The translations under genes were made by a program, and so were the position numbers. 64,000 nucleotides of DNA. Origin: Rhipicephalus microplus. Its lineage: Eukaryota; Arthropoda; Arachnida; Ixodida; Ixodidae. The notes under the pieces are model-generated. The model worked only from the letters and a program-made list of their open reading frames with translations. It did not search any database and had not been told where the DNA came from. Below are positions 10,790-35,511 of the stretch, in pieces; positions within the stretch are counted from its first letter, which is position 1, and each line of letters begins with the position of its first letter. The DNA is taken from assembly GCF_043290135.1 (NCBI RefSeq), contig NC_134705.1:40290771-40354770 (forward strand), written 5' to 3'.

Positions 10790-11620
10790 CTCGAGCTCAG
10801 GTACTGGAGGCATTGCATAGTGCGAATCTAGGGATTGTGTATGAAAGCCCTCAGTCGCAGTTATGTGTGGTGGTCGAAACGAAGGCTGACATTAGGCACA
10901 CGGTGAACTTGTGCAGCACATGCCAGGCATGAAGACCAGCTCCCCCTCAGGCCCTGTGCACCACTGGGACAAAACAAGGACGCCGTGGTTACGCCTCCAC
11001 TTAGATTTTGCTGGGCCATTTCAAGGGCAAGTTTTTTTTCATTGCACTTTCTCCAAGTGGCTGTAGCTGGTTCCAGTGTTGTCCATTACCAGTTCCACTG
11101 TCATAACGTGTCTGCGTGGCCTCTTTTTGAGTCGCGGACTACCTGACATTATTGTATGGGACAATGCAGCACAGTTTGTGTCTGACGAGTTTTGACAGTT
11201 CTTAGCGGGTGGCTTAATTCCCCACATGACATCTGCCCTTTTTCATCCAGCAACCAATGGGCAAACCGCGCATCGTCAGAACAACCAAGGACTCTTTGAA
11301 ACGGATCATCCAGAGCGACTGGGACCGACATCTCACAAGTTTACCTCCAGCAGCATGTCACTTTCTGCACTAGTACAGGAAAGAGCCCTGAAGAGCTACT
11401 TTTCAATCCCTTCACCAAGACACTTCTAGACAGACAACACCCCGACAAGGTGCAAAACAACCAAGCCCAGACCGTCTGCACTAAGAGAGAGCAAAGAGCA
11501 GAGCACAGTTCTGCATTTGGGGACACAGTGTATGTGTGAAACTACGCTCCTGGACCACGCTAAATTCCTGTAAGTGTTGCTGAGGTGGTGGGGCCATTGT
11601 CATACCGGCTTCGCACACCT
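10790..11620 (+). pseudogene. Gypsy-2 integrase, degraded
   Basis: HHCC remnants appear as HTVNLCSTCQA near 10900-10930. The DDE core is recognisable as LHLDFAGPFQG near 11000, IIVWDNAAQFVSDEF near 11145-11190, and HPATNGQTAHRQN near 11245-11280, where the catalytic glutamate (usually T-E) reads A-H. A C-terminal tail SVAEVVGPLSYRLRTP follows near 11570-11620. Many stops interrupt it. Confidence 0.65.
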
Positions 11621-12019
11621 GTGATGTCATACCATGCACAAAAGGATCATGATAGCGCAGGAAGAACATAAAACAGGCACGGAGTAAACTGCTCATGGAT
11701 TGAAATGCAACAACTTTTGGTTAAATACTGCATGTATTGTCAATTCCACTTTCATGAGTTTGTGTCATATTGATGTAATTTTTACTCAAATGCTTGCAGC
11801 AGAGCCGACATTACCTTTAGAGGCTTTATTGGCAGCAATAAGATGCAGAGGCCTCGAGCGATTCGCACACACACAGTCATTATACTAGAAGCTTTGATGC
11901 CACTTTTCAATCGCTGTGTATCATGCATCATTCCCCAGCAGTGCTTGTTGAACTGTGTGCTCTAAACGTTGCATCATCAACATCCCGTAGTCAATAATCA
12001 CCCAAAAGAATTCACACAC

Positions 12020-12179
12020 CTAGTTCACTCAGGGTACCCTGATCAGGCAGCATCCCATTGAGTAGGTTGTTTGCACGTTCAATGGTGCAGACGGCCAGGT
12101 CGACACCAGAGAGGCCACCCGGCGGTCGACGCTGGCCTAGGAAGCCACCCACACGCACACCACAGCCTCCAAACAGCTC
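12020..12179 (-). CDS. POLQ: DNA polymerase theta exon: helicase motif Ia/Ib region
   Basis: This 160-bp exon encodes ELFGGCGVRVGGFLG...GVDLAVCTIERANNLLNGML..TLSELG. The segment DLAVCTIERAN corresponds to the DIAVCTIERANGLIN segment of animal POLQ, just upstream of the DELH Walker B motif. POLQ drives microhomology-mediated end joining; this part belongs to its N-terminal superfamily 2 helicase. The acceptor is GGTGCAG|GAG and the donor CTAG|GTGTGTG, phase 0 in and phase 1 out, which fits the exon upstream. There are no stops. The DELH exon would be expected at lower coordinates but I do not find it, so it may lie left of the window. Confidence 0.85.
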
Positions 12180-12237
12180 CTGCACCATCGATAAGTAGTG
12201 TCTAACATTTCACAACGACAAGCAGACTATGAAGTAG

Positions 12238-12434
12238 TACAGTTCAATCCCTCTACAAAAAATACTGATGCAAGACAATCGAGTATAAGAGAAACCAGTG
12301 AGCGTACATTGCAAAAAGGGTTGATGAAATAAGAAAATGCATAGGTGTTATTCTTCTTTTAAAAGAAACGACACTTTATATAAGAGCCAAAAATTACTCT
12401 CACTACACGTCCCCTGTGAAGGGGTTCAACTGTA
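12238..12434. repeat. MITE with TACAGTT ends, copy 1
   Basis: Ends are TACAGTTCAATCCCT and, read inverted, TACAGTTGAACCCCT. The TA at each edge fits a mariner-type target duplication. It shares its terminal sequence with the neighbour at 12599-12780. About 197 bp, no coding. Confidence 0.55.
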
Positions 12435-12598
12435 CATTATAGAAAGTATTTAGTCAAACAATATGCTGTAATGGAAGCTCTGGGAAATAGGCACAACATA
12501 GATTTTAAAACTGCGCTAAAGACAAGACCAATCCAAGAAAAACAAAGTAGAGAAAGACTTTGCACAGTAAACTGAAAATCCCAGAAATATGTTGTGGC

Positions 12599-12780
12599 TA
12601 CAGTTGAACCCCTTTATAAGATGCATGCACAGAGGAGCAATTCTTGTCTGTCAAATGAGGTGTCTCTTATTAGCAAAGTGCATGCTATGCATCTTCTTAT
12701 CAACCATTATTTCAATGTGGCGTCTCTTATACTCATTTGTCTGTTACATCAGTGTCTCGTATAAATAGGGCTCAACTGTA
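12599..12780. repeat. MITE with TACAGTTGA ends, copy 2
   Basis: Perfect 9-bp outer inverted repeat TACAGTTGA...TCAACTGTA, extending imperfectly (CCCCTTTATAAGA against CCCTATTTATACGAGA). Length 182 bp, flanked by TA, no coding. Same family as the copy about 165 bp to the left. Confidence 0.65.
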
Positions 12781-13603
12781 CTACGTTTTGACCACCATAC
12801 AGTATTGAAAGAGTGTATTAGTATTATACTACCGGTAATATAGCACTGATAATGTACTGACAGTATTGTACCAGACAATAGCAACAACTTCTTATAATAA
12901 CACATCTGCCACAGAAACGCTTCGTCTTCAAGCAATCAATCATCATTTGCTGAAATGCAGATCATCAGCTGAAATGCATGGGTGCATTCATCATGGCACA
13001 CTGAATTTGGGAGTCAAGTTTGCAACACTGAAAATAATGTTAAGCAACAGTGGTTACTGCACCCCAGGTTCAACAAAACATGACAGTGGATACAGGATAC
13101 AACTGACGAAGGAATAGCCTTTATATATATATATATTTCAATGCTGGCACCAGTTTTAAATGAAGGTACACTTTGAAAATAGAGATTTTTTTCTTCTTTT
13201 TCTTGTTTTTTATTGATCTATCATTAGCATGAAAAAATTCACAATATTGTAAAGGGAACATCTCTTACCAGTGTATAGTAATCAACAAACCACTGGCAAA
13301 ATAGAAACGACAGCAGGTTATTGGAAATAATCAGAAACATGAAAGTGTTTACAATATTCAAGTGCAAGAGAAATGCAGACAGGTGAATTATCTCTATATT
13401 GCCCGACTAAGAATTGTATTTATAAAGACATAAATAAAAGACAATGAAAAATAAAGCATCCCAGAATAAGAGGTTAAAAACCAGCAAATGCAGAAATATT
13501 TAAAAACATGAAATCAGCTGTGTAACTTTTTGTTACATTATATCTGTAGGCATGCATGTAGTCAATGGCATTATTAGCAATTGTCTCTTTTCATCTCTCT
13601 TAA

Positions 13604-14341
13604 CCCCATACCTGCTTGAGACGGGCCTGCCCAAACTGTTACCAAACTGCTTTAGACAAGCAGAACTCGTCCTAGCGGAATAAGTACTCCCCTCTTGCAT
13701 TCAGGTGGAGAAGCGCGCACTTAGGGCTTACATTGCGTGTCATACACTAGATGGCAGCATTTGCTCAAGAATTTAGTTTTCTCCTGCGGCAGGAGCGCAA
13801 TTTTTGTATGGAAAGACGGTGTGCAGTGGCGGCAACCCATGCATAGCTGGCCCGTGAACACGAAAAAAAAAAAAGCTACTATTCATTCTCGTCATCTTGT
13901 TTGATTGATGATGATCCGAGTACATATATTCGTCTTGTGCCGGGAAGTGGAGACAGTGATGACGGTGAATTGAGTTGCTGCTCCGGTGATGATGACGGCT
14001 CGGATGCGAAAATTTCAAATGCTTGCCAGTGAAGCCGCTTTGTGTTGTTCCGCATTTTGAAATTTTTCACACAGCCCTGAAGCTTCCGAAGTGAAATACC
14101 CAAAGAGTGCTAGGCCTACACAAGTGAAAAAAGATGTGGCGTCTGCGACTGTTTCGCTAAGATTTTTTAATTTTATTAGCAGCGGGTAGCTAGTTTTCTA
14201 TGTATTGTTAAGAAATAAACTTTCTTCCGTTGATCTAAGTATTGACTGGATACCTTTTAGTACAATAAGATTGGAAATCAGCAATGAAAAGTCGCCATCT
14301 TTTTAACCGAATATTTGCAGAAAGAAAGAGCAGTTAGGGGC
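13604..14341. repeat. Candidate TTAA-flanked (piggyBac-like) non-autonomous element
   Basis: TTAA at 13600-13603 is followed by CCCCATACCTGCT, and TTAA at 14342-14345 is preceded by sequence whose complement reads GCCCCTAACTGCT (10 of 13 identical). An internal acidic frame around 13890-14030 is too short to call. The match is short and could be chance. Confidence 0.35.
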
Positions 14342-15115
14342 TTAAAATGACCATGACACGTTTACCCAACAATTTGTGGTTTAAAACTAGAACTACAGAG
14401 TGTCTTATGCTTTTACGTATTTAAAAAAATCGGCAATAAATAATATTTCGGTGTGAAACAAGCCCTAGATGTCACCACCCTCCGCTGCCATTTGCCATGG
14501 TATGTGACTTCATGTCCTGGAAGGAGCGGAGCTGTCGTCTTCCACCAAAGCTTCAGCCGCTACAAACTGTTCAATTTCAGTGCCAAGCTGAAGAAAGCTA
14601 AAATATGTCGCTTTCATGTGCAGCTGAACAGCATAACTGAACAACATAATTTGCCAGAATGCAGACACCCCTCAGCTAGCTGCTTTTTATGTCATGACTC
14701 ATGAGCACGCCAGTGTTGCCGAACTCTCAGGCCACTTGCATGTTTATAAAAATATTCAATTATAAATTAAGCGTTCGACCAAATGCACTTAAATTTCGCC
14801 AGTTTATTAATGAACACAAAATTATTATTCCACATAACACAGATTGTGGTAAAAAATTGTGTGTCATGGTCTATTTAAAAGTAATGTATGGCAAGTCTTA
14901 GAACATTGTGATAGATTATTCCAGTATCCGTAACATTAGCAGTAAACTTTCTTTAAACAGTGTTTATCGACTTGTTCGTTCATAAAGACTGATGCTAAGC
15001 GTACAGCAATGCACTCACAAATACAAAAAGTGAAGTGCTGAAATGCCAAATTTTTGTGGTATGCAACATCAAACTCGAGTCCTTGTGCCCCAAAGATTTC
15101 TCTACAAGTTATTCA

Positions 15116-20893
<5,778 letters not shown>

Positions 20894-21085
20894 CAGCACT
20901 TGTTGGAGCAGAGTAGACGAGGTTTCCTGCACCAGAGATCACCTTGCCAGTGCCCAGGCACTCGAGCTGCCAGGGAAACATGCGCTGGACACCACGGCGA
21001 GCATAGCCAGCCACCACCTCGGCCGGGAGACCCCATTGGCCTAGGTCCAAGGAATCTTCACTATCCTCCTCTGTGGACGCAACAG
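20894..21085 (-). CDS. POLQ: DNA polymerase theta exon: N-terminal helicase region up to Walker A
   Basis: Encodes an acidic leader, STEEDSEDSLDLGQWGLPAE, then RRGVQRMFPWQLECLGTG and AGNLVYSAPTSAG. In animal POLQ the same order occurs: the WGLP segment, a MF-WQ-ECL Q-motif region and NLVYSAPTSAGKT. The donor GCTG|GTAAGG splits the second glycine of the Walker A loop. The acceptor (CTGCAG|CT at 21085) is my best guess and could lie slightly downstream. The exon or exons encoding the start codon are not identified. Confidence 0.85.
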
Positions 21086-27590
<6,505 letters not shown>

Positions 27591-29645
27591 ATGGATAGAT
27601 GAAAAGATTGAAAAGGCTGTACCCTTTAAACTGGGCAGCGGCTAACGCCACCTAGCCGTAATTCTTAGTGTACCGAAAACGATTCATCTTTTTTTTTCCT
27701 TTAAATAGTGAAATTGAGGACTGGTACTTTGCAGTGAAGGGTTTATTTTCACTCTTGCCTTGATCGACTTTAGCCACCAATCAGATAACCTCCTTCTACT
27801 TCATTTTATCAGCTTAAAGTCTATTTTGCCCTTTCTGTCCTTAAACTCCAGTGCTTTGAAAAACTCTGCGCCATCATTTTGAACTATAGGATGAAGCCCT
27901 TTACAGAACATTATCAAGTGTTCTGCAGTTTCCTTTTCCTCTCCACACGCACTGCATACCGTGTCTACCTCTTCGTATTTAGCCCCATATGTCTTGGTTC
28001 GCAATACTCCCGTCCTGGTCTCAAACAGTAGAGAACTACCCGGAGTATTATCATAGTCCTTTTCTTGGCAATTTTCTGCCTAAACGTTCGATAGATCTCT
28101 AGTGCGGCAGCTTGGGCTAGTTGGTATGGCGTGACGATAGTTATAGCGCGAGAACAAAACGACAACACAAAGACGGAAGTTCTTGTCTTTCGTGTCCTTC
28201 TCGTCTCTGTGTCGTCGTTTTGTTCTCGCGCTATAACTATCCTCTAGTGCGGACTTCTTAATCATGCCGATTTTCCACATATCGGTCTCAGCTTCCTTCA
28301 CCTTCTTCTTAACCGACAATTCTTTTTGGTTTGGCCCCTTGCTGTTTTCTAAATATTTACCACTCAATTTTCTGGTTTGCTCTCCATTTTGTATCGACAT
28401 TGTTCACGTACAAGTTGCTGAATACCTTCCTATCCCAACGCTCCTCTCCCATTTCTCTCAATTGCTTCTCAAATTTTGTCTTGCTGCTATCTTCTCTGCC
28501 CTCAAATGATGTCCATCACATATAACCTTGTACTCCCTGATTTGGTGTATTCCCGTGAGCTCCTATGGCAAGCCTACCTATTCCACGTTGCTTAATTTCT
28601 AATCTTGCTTGAACTTCTGATCTCATGCACAAGACTGCATTGCCGAGCGTCAGACCAGGAACCATGACCCCTTTCCATGTTCCTCTCACAACATCATACC
28701 TATTGTAATTCCACAGTGCCCTATTTTTCATCATTGCTGCATTCCGGTTACCTTTAGTCATTACGTATATTTCGTGTTCCCTTAGGTACTCGATCCCATA
28801 TCTTATCCATATACGCCCAGATATTTGTATTTATCTGTTATCTCTAGCCTGACTTCCTCTATCCTAAGCCCACTACCTTCATTATCATTAAAAATAATGA
28901 CTGCTGATTTTTCCTTACTGAATCTGAAATCTAACCTATCTCCCTCATTACCGCAGATGTCCATCAGTCTCTGCAAATCTTTCTTGCTGTCTGTCATTAG
29001 CACTACATCATCTGCGTGCATTAATACCGGTAGTGCCTGTTCAATGAGTTTTCCTTGTTTGAAGAAAGATAGGCTGAAGCCCAGTCCACTTCCCTCTAAT
29101 TTGGCCTCTAATCCTTGTAGGTACATCATAAATAACAAGGGTGACAGGACACCTCTGCCTAAGCCCCCGTTTTACCTCTGCAGTCTTGGATACTTGTTTT
29201 TCTCACTTTATAACTGCCTTGTTACTTTTATAGATATCCTTTAAAAAATTAGTGACTCCATCTTCCACACCTAGTGTGTCCAGTATTCCCCACAAGTCTT
29301 CTTGAACCACGCTATCGTACGCTCCCTTGATATCCAAAAATGCTAGCCACAGGGGCCTGTGTTCCTTTTCGGCTATTTCGATTTACTGCGTCAGTTGCAA
29401 CAGATTGCCTTCCAACCTCCTGTGTTTCCGAAACCCATTCTTCTGTTCCCCCAGCACCCCCTCACCCTCTATCCATGCCTGCAGTCTTTCCTTAATAATC
29501 TGGATTGCCAGCCTGTAGACCACTGATGTCGCTGTTATAGGACGGTAGTTGTTTATGCCAGCTTTATCCCCTTTTTCTTTATTGATCATGCTCATGGTTT
29601 ATTGATCATGCTCACTGCCTCTCTCAAAGTCTGTTAGACTTCGTA
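27591..29645 (-). mobile_element. LINE-X copy 1, 5'-truncated non-LTR retrotransposon
   Basis: Minus-strand order: RT fragments (INNYRPITATSVVYRLA; GLEAKLEGSG; the YADD position reads HADDVVLM), then a C-terminal CX2CX8HX4C zinc motif (CSACGEEKETAEHLIMFC near 27900-27960), then a 3' UTR and a short GGAT-type tail at 27591. A 134-bp SINE sits at 28108-28241. Multiple frameshifts. Its 5' side ends by 29645, where a TTAA-flanked MITE begins. Same family as the copies at 31824 and 52238. Confidence 0.8.
28108..28241 (+). mobile_element. 134-bp SINE with A-box and 28-bp inverted repeat, inside LINE-X
   Basis: The insertion is flanked by perfect 11-bp duplications CTCTAGTGCGG (28097-28107 and 28242-28252). 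Near its left end TGGGCTAGTTGG fits a tRNA A-box. Two perfect 28-bp arms (28136-28163 and 28214-28241), starting GATAGTTATAGCGCGAGAAC, are inverted around a 50-bp middle. A tRNA-derived SINE such as the tick Ruka family is my first guess, but the inverted arms would be unusual for it. Confidence 0.7.
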
Positions 29646-29649
29646 TTAA

Positions 29650-30163
29650 CCCTTTCGGCCCTGGCGGTGTCAATTGCCACCACCGCACAACATTTTCCAT
29701 AGTGTCTCGGAAACGTAACCAATACTGCTCATTCTTGGGGCATAGTTCTTCAATGATCCCCACTGCAATTGACACCAATATTGTGGCACGTTTGTGGAGG
29801 TAGCAGCCACGAAGAAGAAGAAGCGCGACCGAGTTCTTCCGTGAAGCCGAGGAGCGTAAGTTGAGGCGGGCAAGCGCCATTTTCGGGACGACGCACCGAA
29901 GCTGTTTCAGTGAGTATTAGGCTGAAAAGTAAGACGTTGGTTTTCATGTTGTGTACACCATTGATTGGCAGGAAAAAAGAAGCCTTTTTTTATTTTTCAA
30001 TCATTGGGCCCTAATCACCTAGTTTGATGCCACGTTAATTAATCCAAAAATGCTTGTACCAGTGGCTCAAGTTTTTGTTTGTGGTCTTCTGAGGTCCTAA
30101 CTACGAGAAAAACGCGCACAAAAAGTGTATCCGACCAAAATAAAAAATCCACGGCTGAAAGGG
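29650..30163. mobile_element. piggyBac-like MITE (514 bp) flanked by TTAA
   Basis: TTAA at 29646-29649 and 30164-30167 flanks terminal inverted repeats CCCTTTCGGCCCTGG and, inverted, CCCTTTCAGCCGTGG (13 of 15 identical). TTAA duplications and CCC-starting ends are the signature of piggyBac insertions. No transposase is present. It abuts the 5' end of LINE-X copy 1. Confidence 0.8.
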
Positions 30164-31061
<898 letters not shown>

Positions 31062-31355
31062 TAATTACTGCAGACGAACAAGCAAATAACTCGTATTATA
31101 GCAAAATTGGACGCAGGAATGATAAATAATAAGTTTTAAGACAGTGGAAAGTATTTTACATCGTCTTTTCAACTGTTTTTGTCGTTTCGTGCGAGAAATC
31201 ACGACAGCTAGCAGACGTCCATTGCATTGCAGCGCGAGTGCTAGGGGTGCGCACGCTTGCATTACTGCTAGTACTTGTATTTTTTTTTATTTCGAAAGCT
31301 TTGTGCCTACTACTTCTGTTGTGCGTGCGTCCGGTCAGACCATATACACTCCGAC

Positions 31356-31823
31356 ATGCGCTATTGTTGCGTGCCAAAGTGCAGGTCTGCTCAGCGGCGA
31401 AAACAAGACGGCGTATCTTTTCATGAGATACCGGCTGAGAGCACTTCACGCGAGCGATGGTTAACGGCCATTTCAAGAGAAGAGTGGGTGCCAAACAGTA
31501 CTTCAAACTGCTCAGTGGTATGTAGTCTGCACTTTCTTTCATCTGACTTCAAAGACGGTTGCACAAGACGACTTCTAAAACCGGGTGCTGTTCCAAGCGT
31601 GTTTGACGACCCGACTGGCGAGACTGTGGACATCGAAAGGGTCGCAGTAAAGCGGGATAGAAGAATACGGAAAAGAAAGCGTGAGCCTTCTCTGAGCAAC
31701 ACCGCCAGCCACGACGACAATGATACCGCAGCCTTGTCGAGCAGAGCGCAGCGTGCAGAGCACAGCGCGCGGCTGAACGTCAGCAGCAGCCAACGCGGTG
31801 TCGTACCGCCCGCTGCCGTGATA
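31356..31823 (+). CDS. THAP domain protein, first exon or 3'-truncated gene
   Basis: The ATG at 31356 starts MRYCCVPKCRS. The next 85 residues show a complete THAP DNA-binding zinc finger: Cys4 or Cys5 and Cys9, Trp35, C56-S-L-H59, and the closing LKPGAVPSVF. A basic cluster KRDRRIRKRKREP at about residues 100-112 is a likely nuclear localisation signal. After about residue 156 the frame enters the tail of LINE-X copy 2 and stops at 31886, so the last 20 residues are retrotransposon sequence. Either this exon splices before the LINE or the insertion truncated the gene. THAP proteins are DNA-binding regulators or P-element transposase relatives; no transposase core is seen here. Confidence 0.8.
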
Positions 31824-33835
31824 ATGGATGGATGGATATGGCTGTTCCCTTTAGATCGGGCGGTGGCTAGCGCCATCAAGACGTAATACTTAATGAACCA
31901 AAAACTAGATTCTTTTTAAATTGAGTTTGAGGATTCGTTCTTTGCAGTCCATTTTGCCCTCGCTGTCCCTAAATCCCAGTGCTTTGAAAAACTCTGCGCC
32001 ATCATCCTGAACTATAGGGTGAAGCCCTTTACAGAACATTATCAAGTGTTCGGCAGTTTCTTCTTCCTCTCCACACGCATTGAACTGTGTCTACCCCTTC
32101 GTATTTGGCCCGATATGTCTTGGTTCGCAGTACTCCCGTCCTGGCCTCAAACAGTAGAGAACTACCCCGAGTATTATGATAGATCCTTTCCTTGACAATT
32201 TCCTGCTTAAAAGTTCGATAGATCTCTGGTGCGGACTTCTTAATCATGCCCATTCTCCACATGTCAGTCTCCGTTTCCTTCACTTTCTTCTTAACCGATA
32301 GTTCTTTTTGGTTTGGCCACCTGCTGTTTTCTAAGTATTTACCAGTCAATTTTCTGGTTCGCTTCCTCCATTTTGTATCGACATTCTTCATGTACAAGTA
32401 GCTGAATACCTTCCTATATAGCCCAACGCTCCACCTTCATTTCTCTCAATCGCGTCTCAAATTTTATCTTGCTGCTAGCTTCCTTGCCCTCAAATGATGT
32501 CCATCCCGTATCACCCTGTACTCCCTGATTTGGTGTATTCCCGTGAGCTCCTAAAGCAAGCCTACCTACTCCACGTTGCTTAATTTCTAATCTTGCTTGA
32601 ACTTCTGATCTCATGCACAAGACCACATTGCCGAACGTCAGCCCAGGAACCATGAACCCTTTCCATATTCCTCTCACAACATCATACCTATTGTAATTCC
32701 ACAGTGTCCAATTTTTCATCACTGCTGCATTTCTGTTACTTTTAGTCGTCACGTATATTTCGTGTTCTTTCAGGTACTCGGTCCCATTGCTTATCCATAC
32801 GCCCAGATAGTTGTATGCTGTTATCTCTAGCATGACCTCCTGTATTCTAAGCTCACTACCTTCGTTGTCATTGAAAATCATGACTGCTGATTTTTCTTTC
32901 CTGAATCTAAAATCTAACCTATCTCTCTCATTACCGCAGATGTCCATCAATCTCTGCAAATCTTCCTTGTTGTTGGCCATTAGCACTATATCATCTGCGT
33001 ACATTAATGCTGGTAGTGCCTGATCAATAAGATTTCCTTGTTCGACTAAAGAGAGGGTGAAGCCCAGTCGACTTCCCTCTAATTCGGCCTCTAATCCTTG
33101 TAGGTACATCATGAATAATAAGGGCGACAGGGGACACCCCTGCCTAAGCCCCCGTTTTACCTCTGCAGGCTTGGATACCTGTTTTTCCCACTTTATAACT
33201 ACCTCGTTACCTTTATAGATATCCTTTAAAAGAGTAGTCACTACATGTTCCACACCTAGTGTGTCCAGTATTCCCCACAACTCCGCTTGAACCACGCTAT
33301 CGTACGCCCCCTTGATATCCAAATATGCCAGCCACAGGGGCCGGTGTTCCTTTCCTGCTATTTCGATGCACTGCGTCAGTGAGAACAGATTGTCTTCCAA
33401 CCTCCTGTGTTTCCGAAACCCATTCTTCAGTTCCCCCAGCACCCCCTCATCCTCTATCCATGCCTGCAGTCTTTCCTTTGTAATCTGCATCGCCAGCCTG
33501 TAGACCACTGATGTCACTGTTATAGGACGGTAGTTGTTTATGTCAGCTTTGTCCCCCTTTCCTTTATAGATCATGCTCATCCTGCTAAGTTTCCATTCAT
33601 CGGGAACTTCACCATCGATTATTATTTTGCTCACTGCCTCTCTTAAAGCCTGCTTAGACTTCGGACCTAATGTCTTTATCAGCCTAATTGGAATGCCATC
33701 TGGGCCTGTTGATGTACTACTAGGAACCCTTTTCTCAGCACTTTCCCACTCTCGTTGCGAAAATGGAGCCATTGCACCACTTGATTCGTCCTCGTCTATT
33801 ATGGTGCATAAAGTTCTTTGTTTAAATTTTTTTTT
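31824..33835 (-). mobile_element. LINE-X copy 2, 5'-truncated non-LTR retrotransposon
   Basis: The best preserved RT of this family. The 3' tail on the plus strand is ATGGATGGATGGAT at 31824-31837, followed by 3' UTR sequence shared with the other two copies. RT coding is open from about 33830 to 32414 and the C-terminal part (32029-32397) is frameshifted. No endonuclease remains, so 5' truncation is severe, as usual for target-primed insertions. Confidence 0.85.
32414..33830 (-). pseudogene. LINE-X copy 2 reverse transcriptase (about 470 residues open)
   Basis: RT motifs in order: STGPDGIPIRLIK, MIYKGKGDKADINNYRPIT, YLDIKGAYDSVVQ (motif A), GLRQGCPLSPLLFMMYLQ (motif B), LMYADDIVLMA (catalytic motif C) and YLGVWISNG. 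Copies template RNA into the target site. The open frame also runs beyond 33830 into a non-LINE repeat, so the true RT begins near DEDESSGAMAPFSQ. The frame stops at 32414, before the C-terminal zinc motif, which lies in another frame. Clade not settled: the short-repeat tail suggests an RTE- or CR1-like lineage. Confidence 0.85.
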
Positions 33836-35369
33836 AACTTGGTCGCGAGCGCCACCGCGCGGCGCTTGCTCAAAACTGATGGCAGGCCAACTCTGCTGGG
33901 AGCGCGAGCCATTCCCCAGACATTGTTTAGAGGAGGCGTCTGCCAGAGCTACGCTGTCGTCGCCATCGGGGACCGGCGTCAGGAGGTGGCGTACGACCAG
34001 CCCAGTCGGCCAGAACCGCACTGTCGTCGGAGATCGCGAGGGCCCAACCAGTCGGCACGGAATCCAGCGAGCTAGTGCTTGTGCAACTGAAGCGCTGTTG
34101 ATCATTCGCAATCTTCACAGGTGTTCTGTGACCTTCAGCGACAAATATCCGAATATAATTGTCGCTTCGACGAACATTGTATGATCACGGTATTATTCCT
34201 TGCAAATCTGGTGATGCGCGAGAGCTGGCAAATTCTCGGCCATCTGATCCTCCGAAAAGGGGACATGGAGGTCGTTGATGTTTCGTGCAAGCGGTAGCGT
34301 GGCATGACCAACACATATCCTGCGTCGGTATGATATGCTCAAGTGCTGGCTGTCATGCATGTGCTGTGTGGTGGTTTGTTTGAGGTATTTAATTACCTGC
34401 GAATTTGATGAGACGAGAGTGTTGGCTGTTTCGTGCTAGCCATATGCCGGTAAATTACTCCCATGTCAGCTTGATAATGCACAAGTGCCACGTGTTTTGT
34501 GCAGACGTTAGTTCTGAATGCAAGCTTATTCCCTGACGCACTGTACTAAAACCACCGTCACACGGGGTCTTGTTTGCTATGTCGTACCCTTTTATATCGC
34601 AGTAAGATGACGGCTGCACCGTACTTGAGCAGGATTTGTTTAGGCTGTTAGCGGTGACTAATACGGACTTTTGATCGAGATCGACAGGTCTGTCGCTGCT
34701 GCGCGGTATATTGCCTGCACCGGATCAAGTTTGCCGCGGACGTCCTGATTGAGATCAAAAGTGAATTGTGTGACACCGGTATGATCGCACGTGCGAATGC
34801 TCAAAACCTTCAGTTATGATGGCTAGATACTTCAGTTCTGTGTGCTCTTAGGTGTCTACCTCCTTGGCTGCTCATGAGCATGCAATAAAAGTAGTCTACT
34901 ACACACACAAAGCTATTGTATCAAAATTGTGCAGGAAAGGCGCATCATACAGGGTAGGTCTGCAATAACGGGACGTCCGCAAAGAAGCACATGTACAGTG
35001 AAAATTTTTATGAAAGGGGACCCGGCGACGCGTGGCGTAGGTGTTCTAGCTGTGGCGTGACCTGCGCGCTCCGGCGGCTGCTGGCCTTCAAGGGTCACAA
35101 TTTTGCCGCTGGTTCCATATCAAAACACGGCAGGACTCGACGCTCCTTCTCCGGCGCTCCCCTTACGGCCTTCGCATTGGGGCGTTTTGCTGCCTGCCGC
35201 CGCAAGTTCGGGGTAGCGCTGCTAGACCACTCCGCCGCCTCCAAGCGCGTTCACGGGCGCAGTGTGCGCGCCACAGCGCTATGGCCATCATAACAGCCAC
35301 GGAGGAAGGAAAAAGGTGATAACAGCGCTGAGTACGAGGAACAGAACCAACTGCGGCGCCTGAATTCTT
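33836..35369. other. No gene recognised; repeat-derived and unique sequence
   Basis: 33890-34080 holds the CCAGTCGGCCAGA module also seen at 30720-30800, probably part of another retroelement. 34190-35370 has a CpG-rich part near 35020-35290, but no open frame with a recognisable motif. Confidence 0.4.
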
Positions 35370-35511
35370 GAAGATGAACGTTTTATCCACACAATACAGC
35401 TCGGTCGTTGCATGTGATGAGGTTAAAATGGTATAGTCGACCTCTGAGAGCACCGCTTACCCAGTCGCAACCATTCCGGCAGCTTTCCCGGATTTCCGCA
35501 CACGCGTGTTG

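Larger units (their letters stand above)
4411..11640 (+). mobile_element. Gypsy-2: degenerate plus-strand Ty3/gypsy element with two insertions
   Basis: Pieces of gag, CCHC knuckle, protease, RT, RNase H and integrase follow in canonical order on the plus strand, with many stops and frameshifts. Coding is split by about 0.8 kb inserted in gag (about 4884-5650) and about 2.5 kb inserted in RT (about 6976-9478). After integrase the frame fades at about 11.6 kb and no copy of the 5' LTR is seen, so the 3' end is probably lost. Confidence 0.8.
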
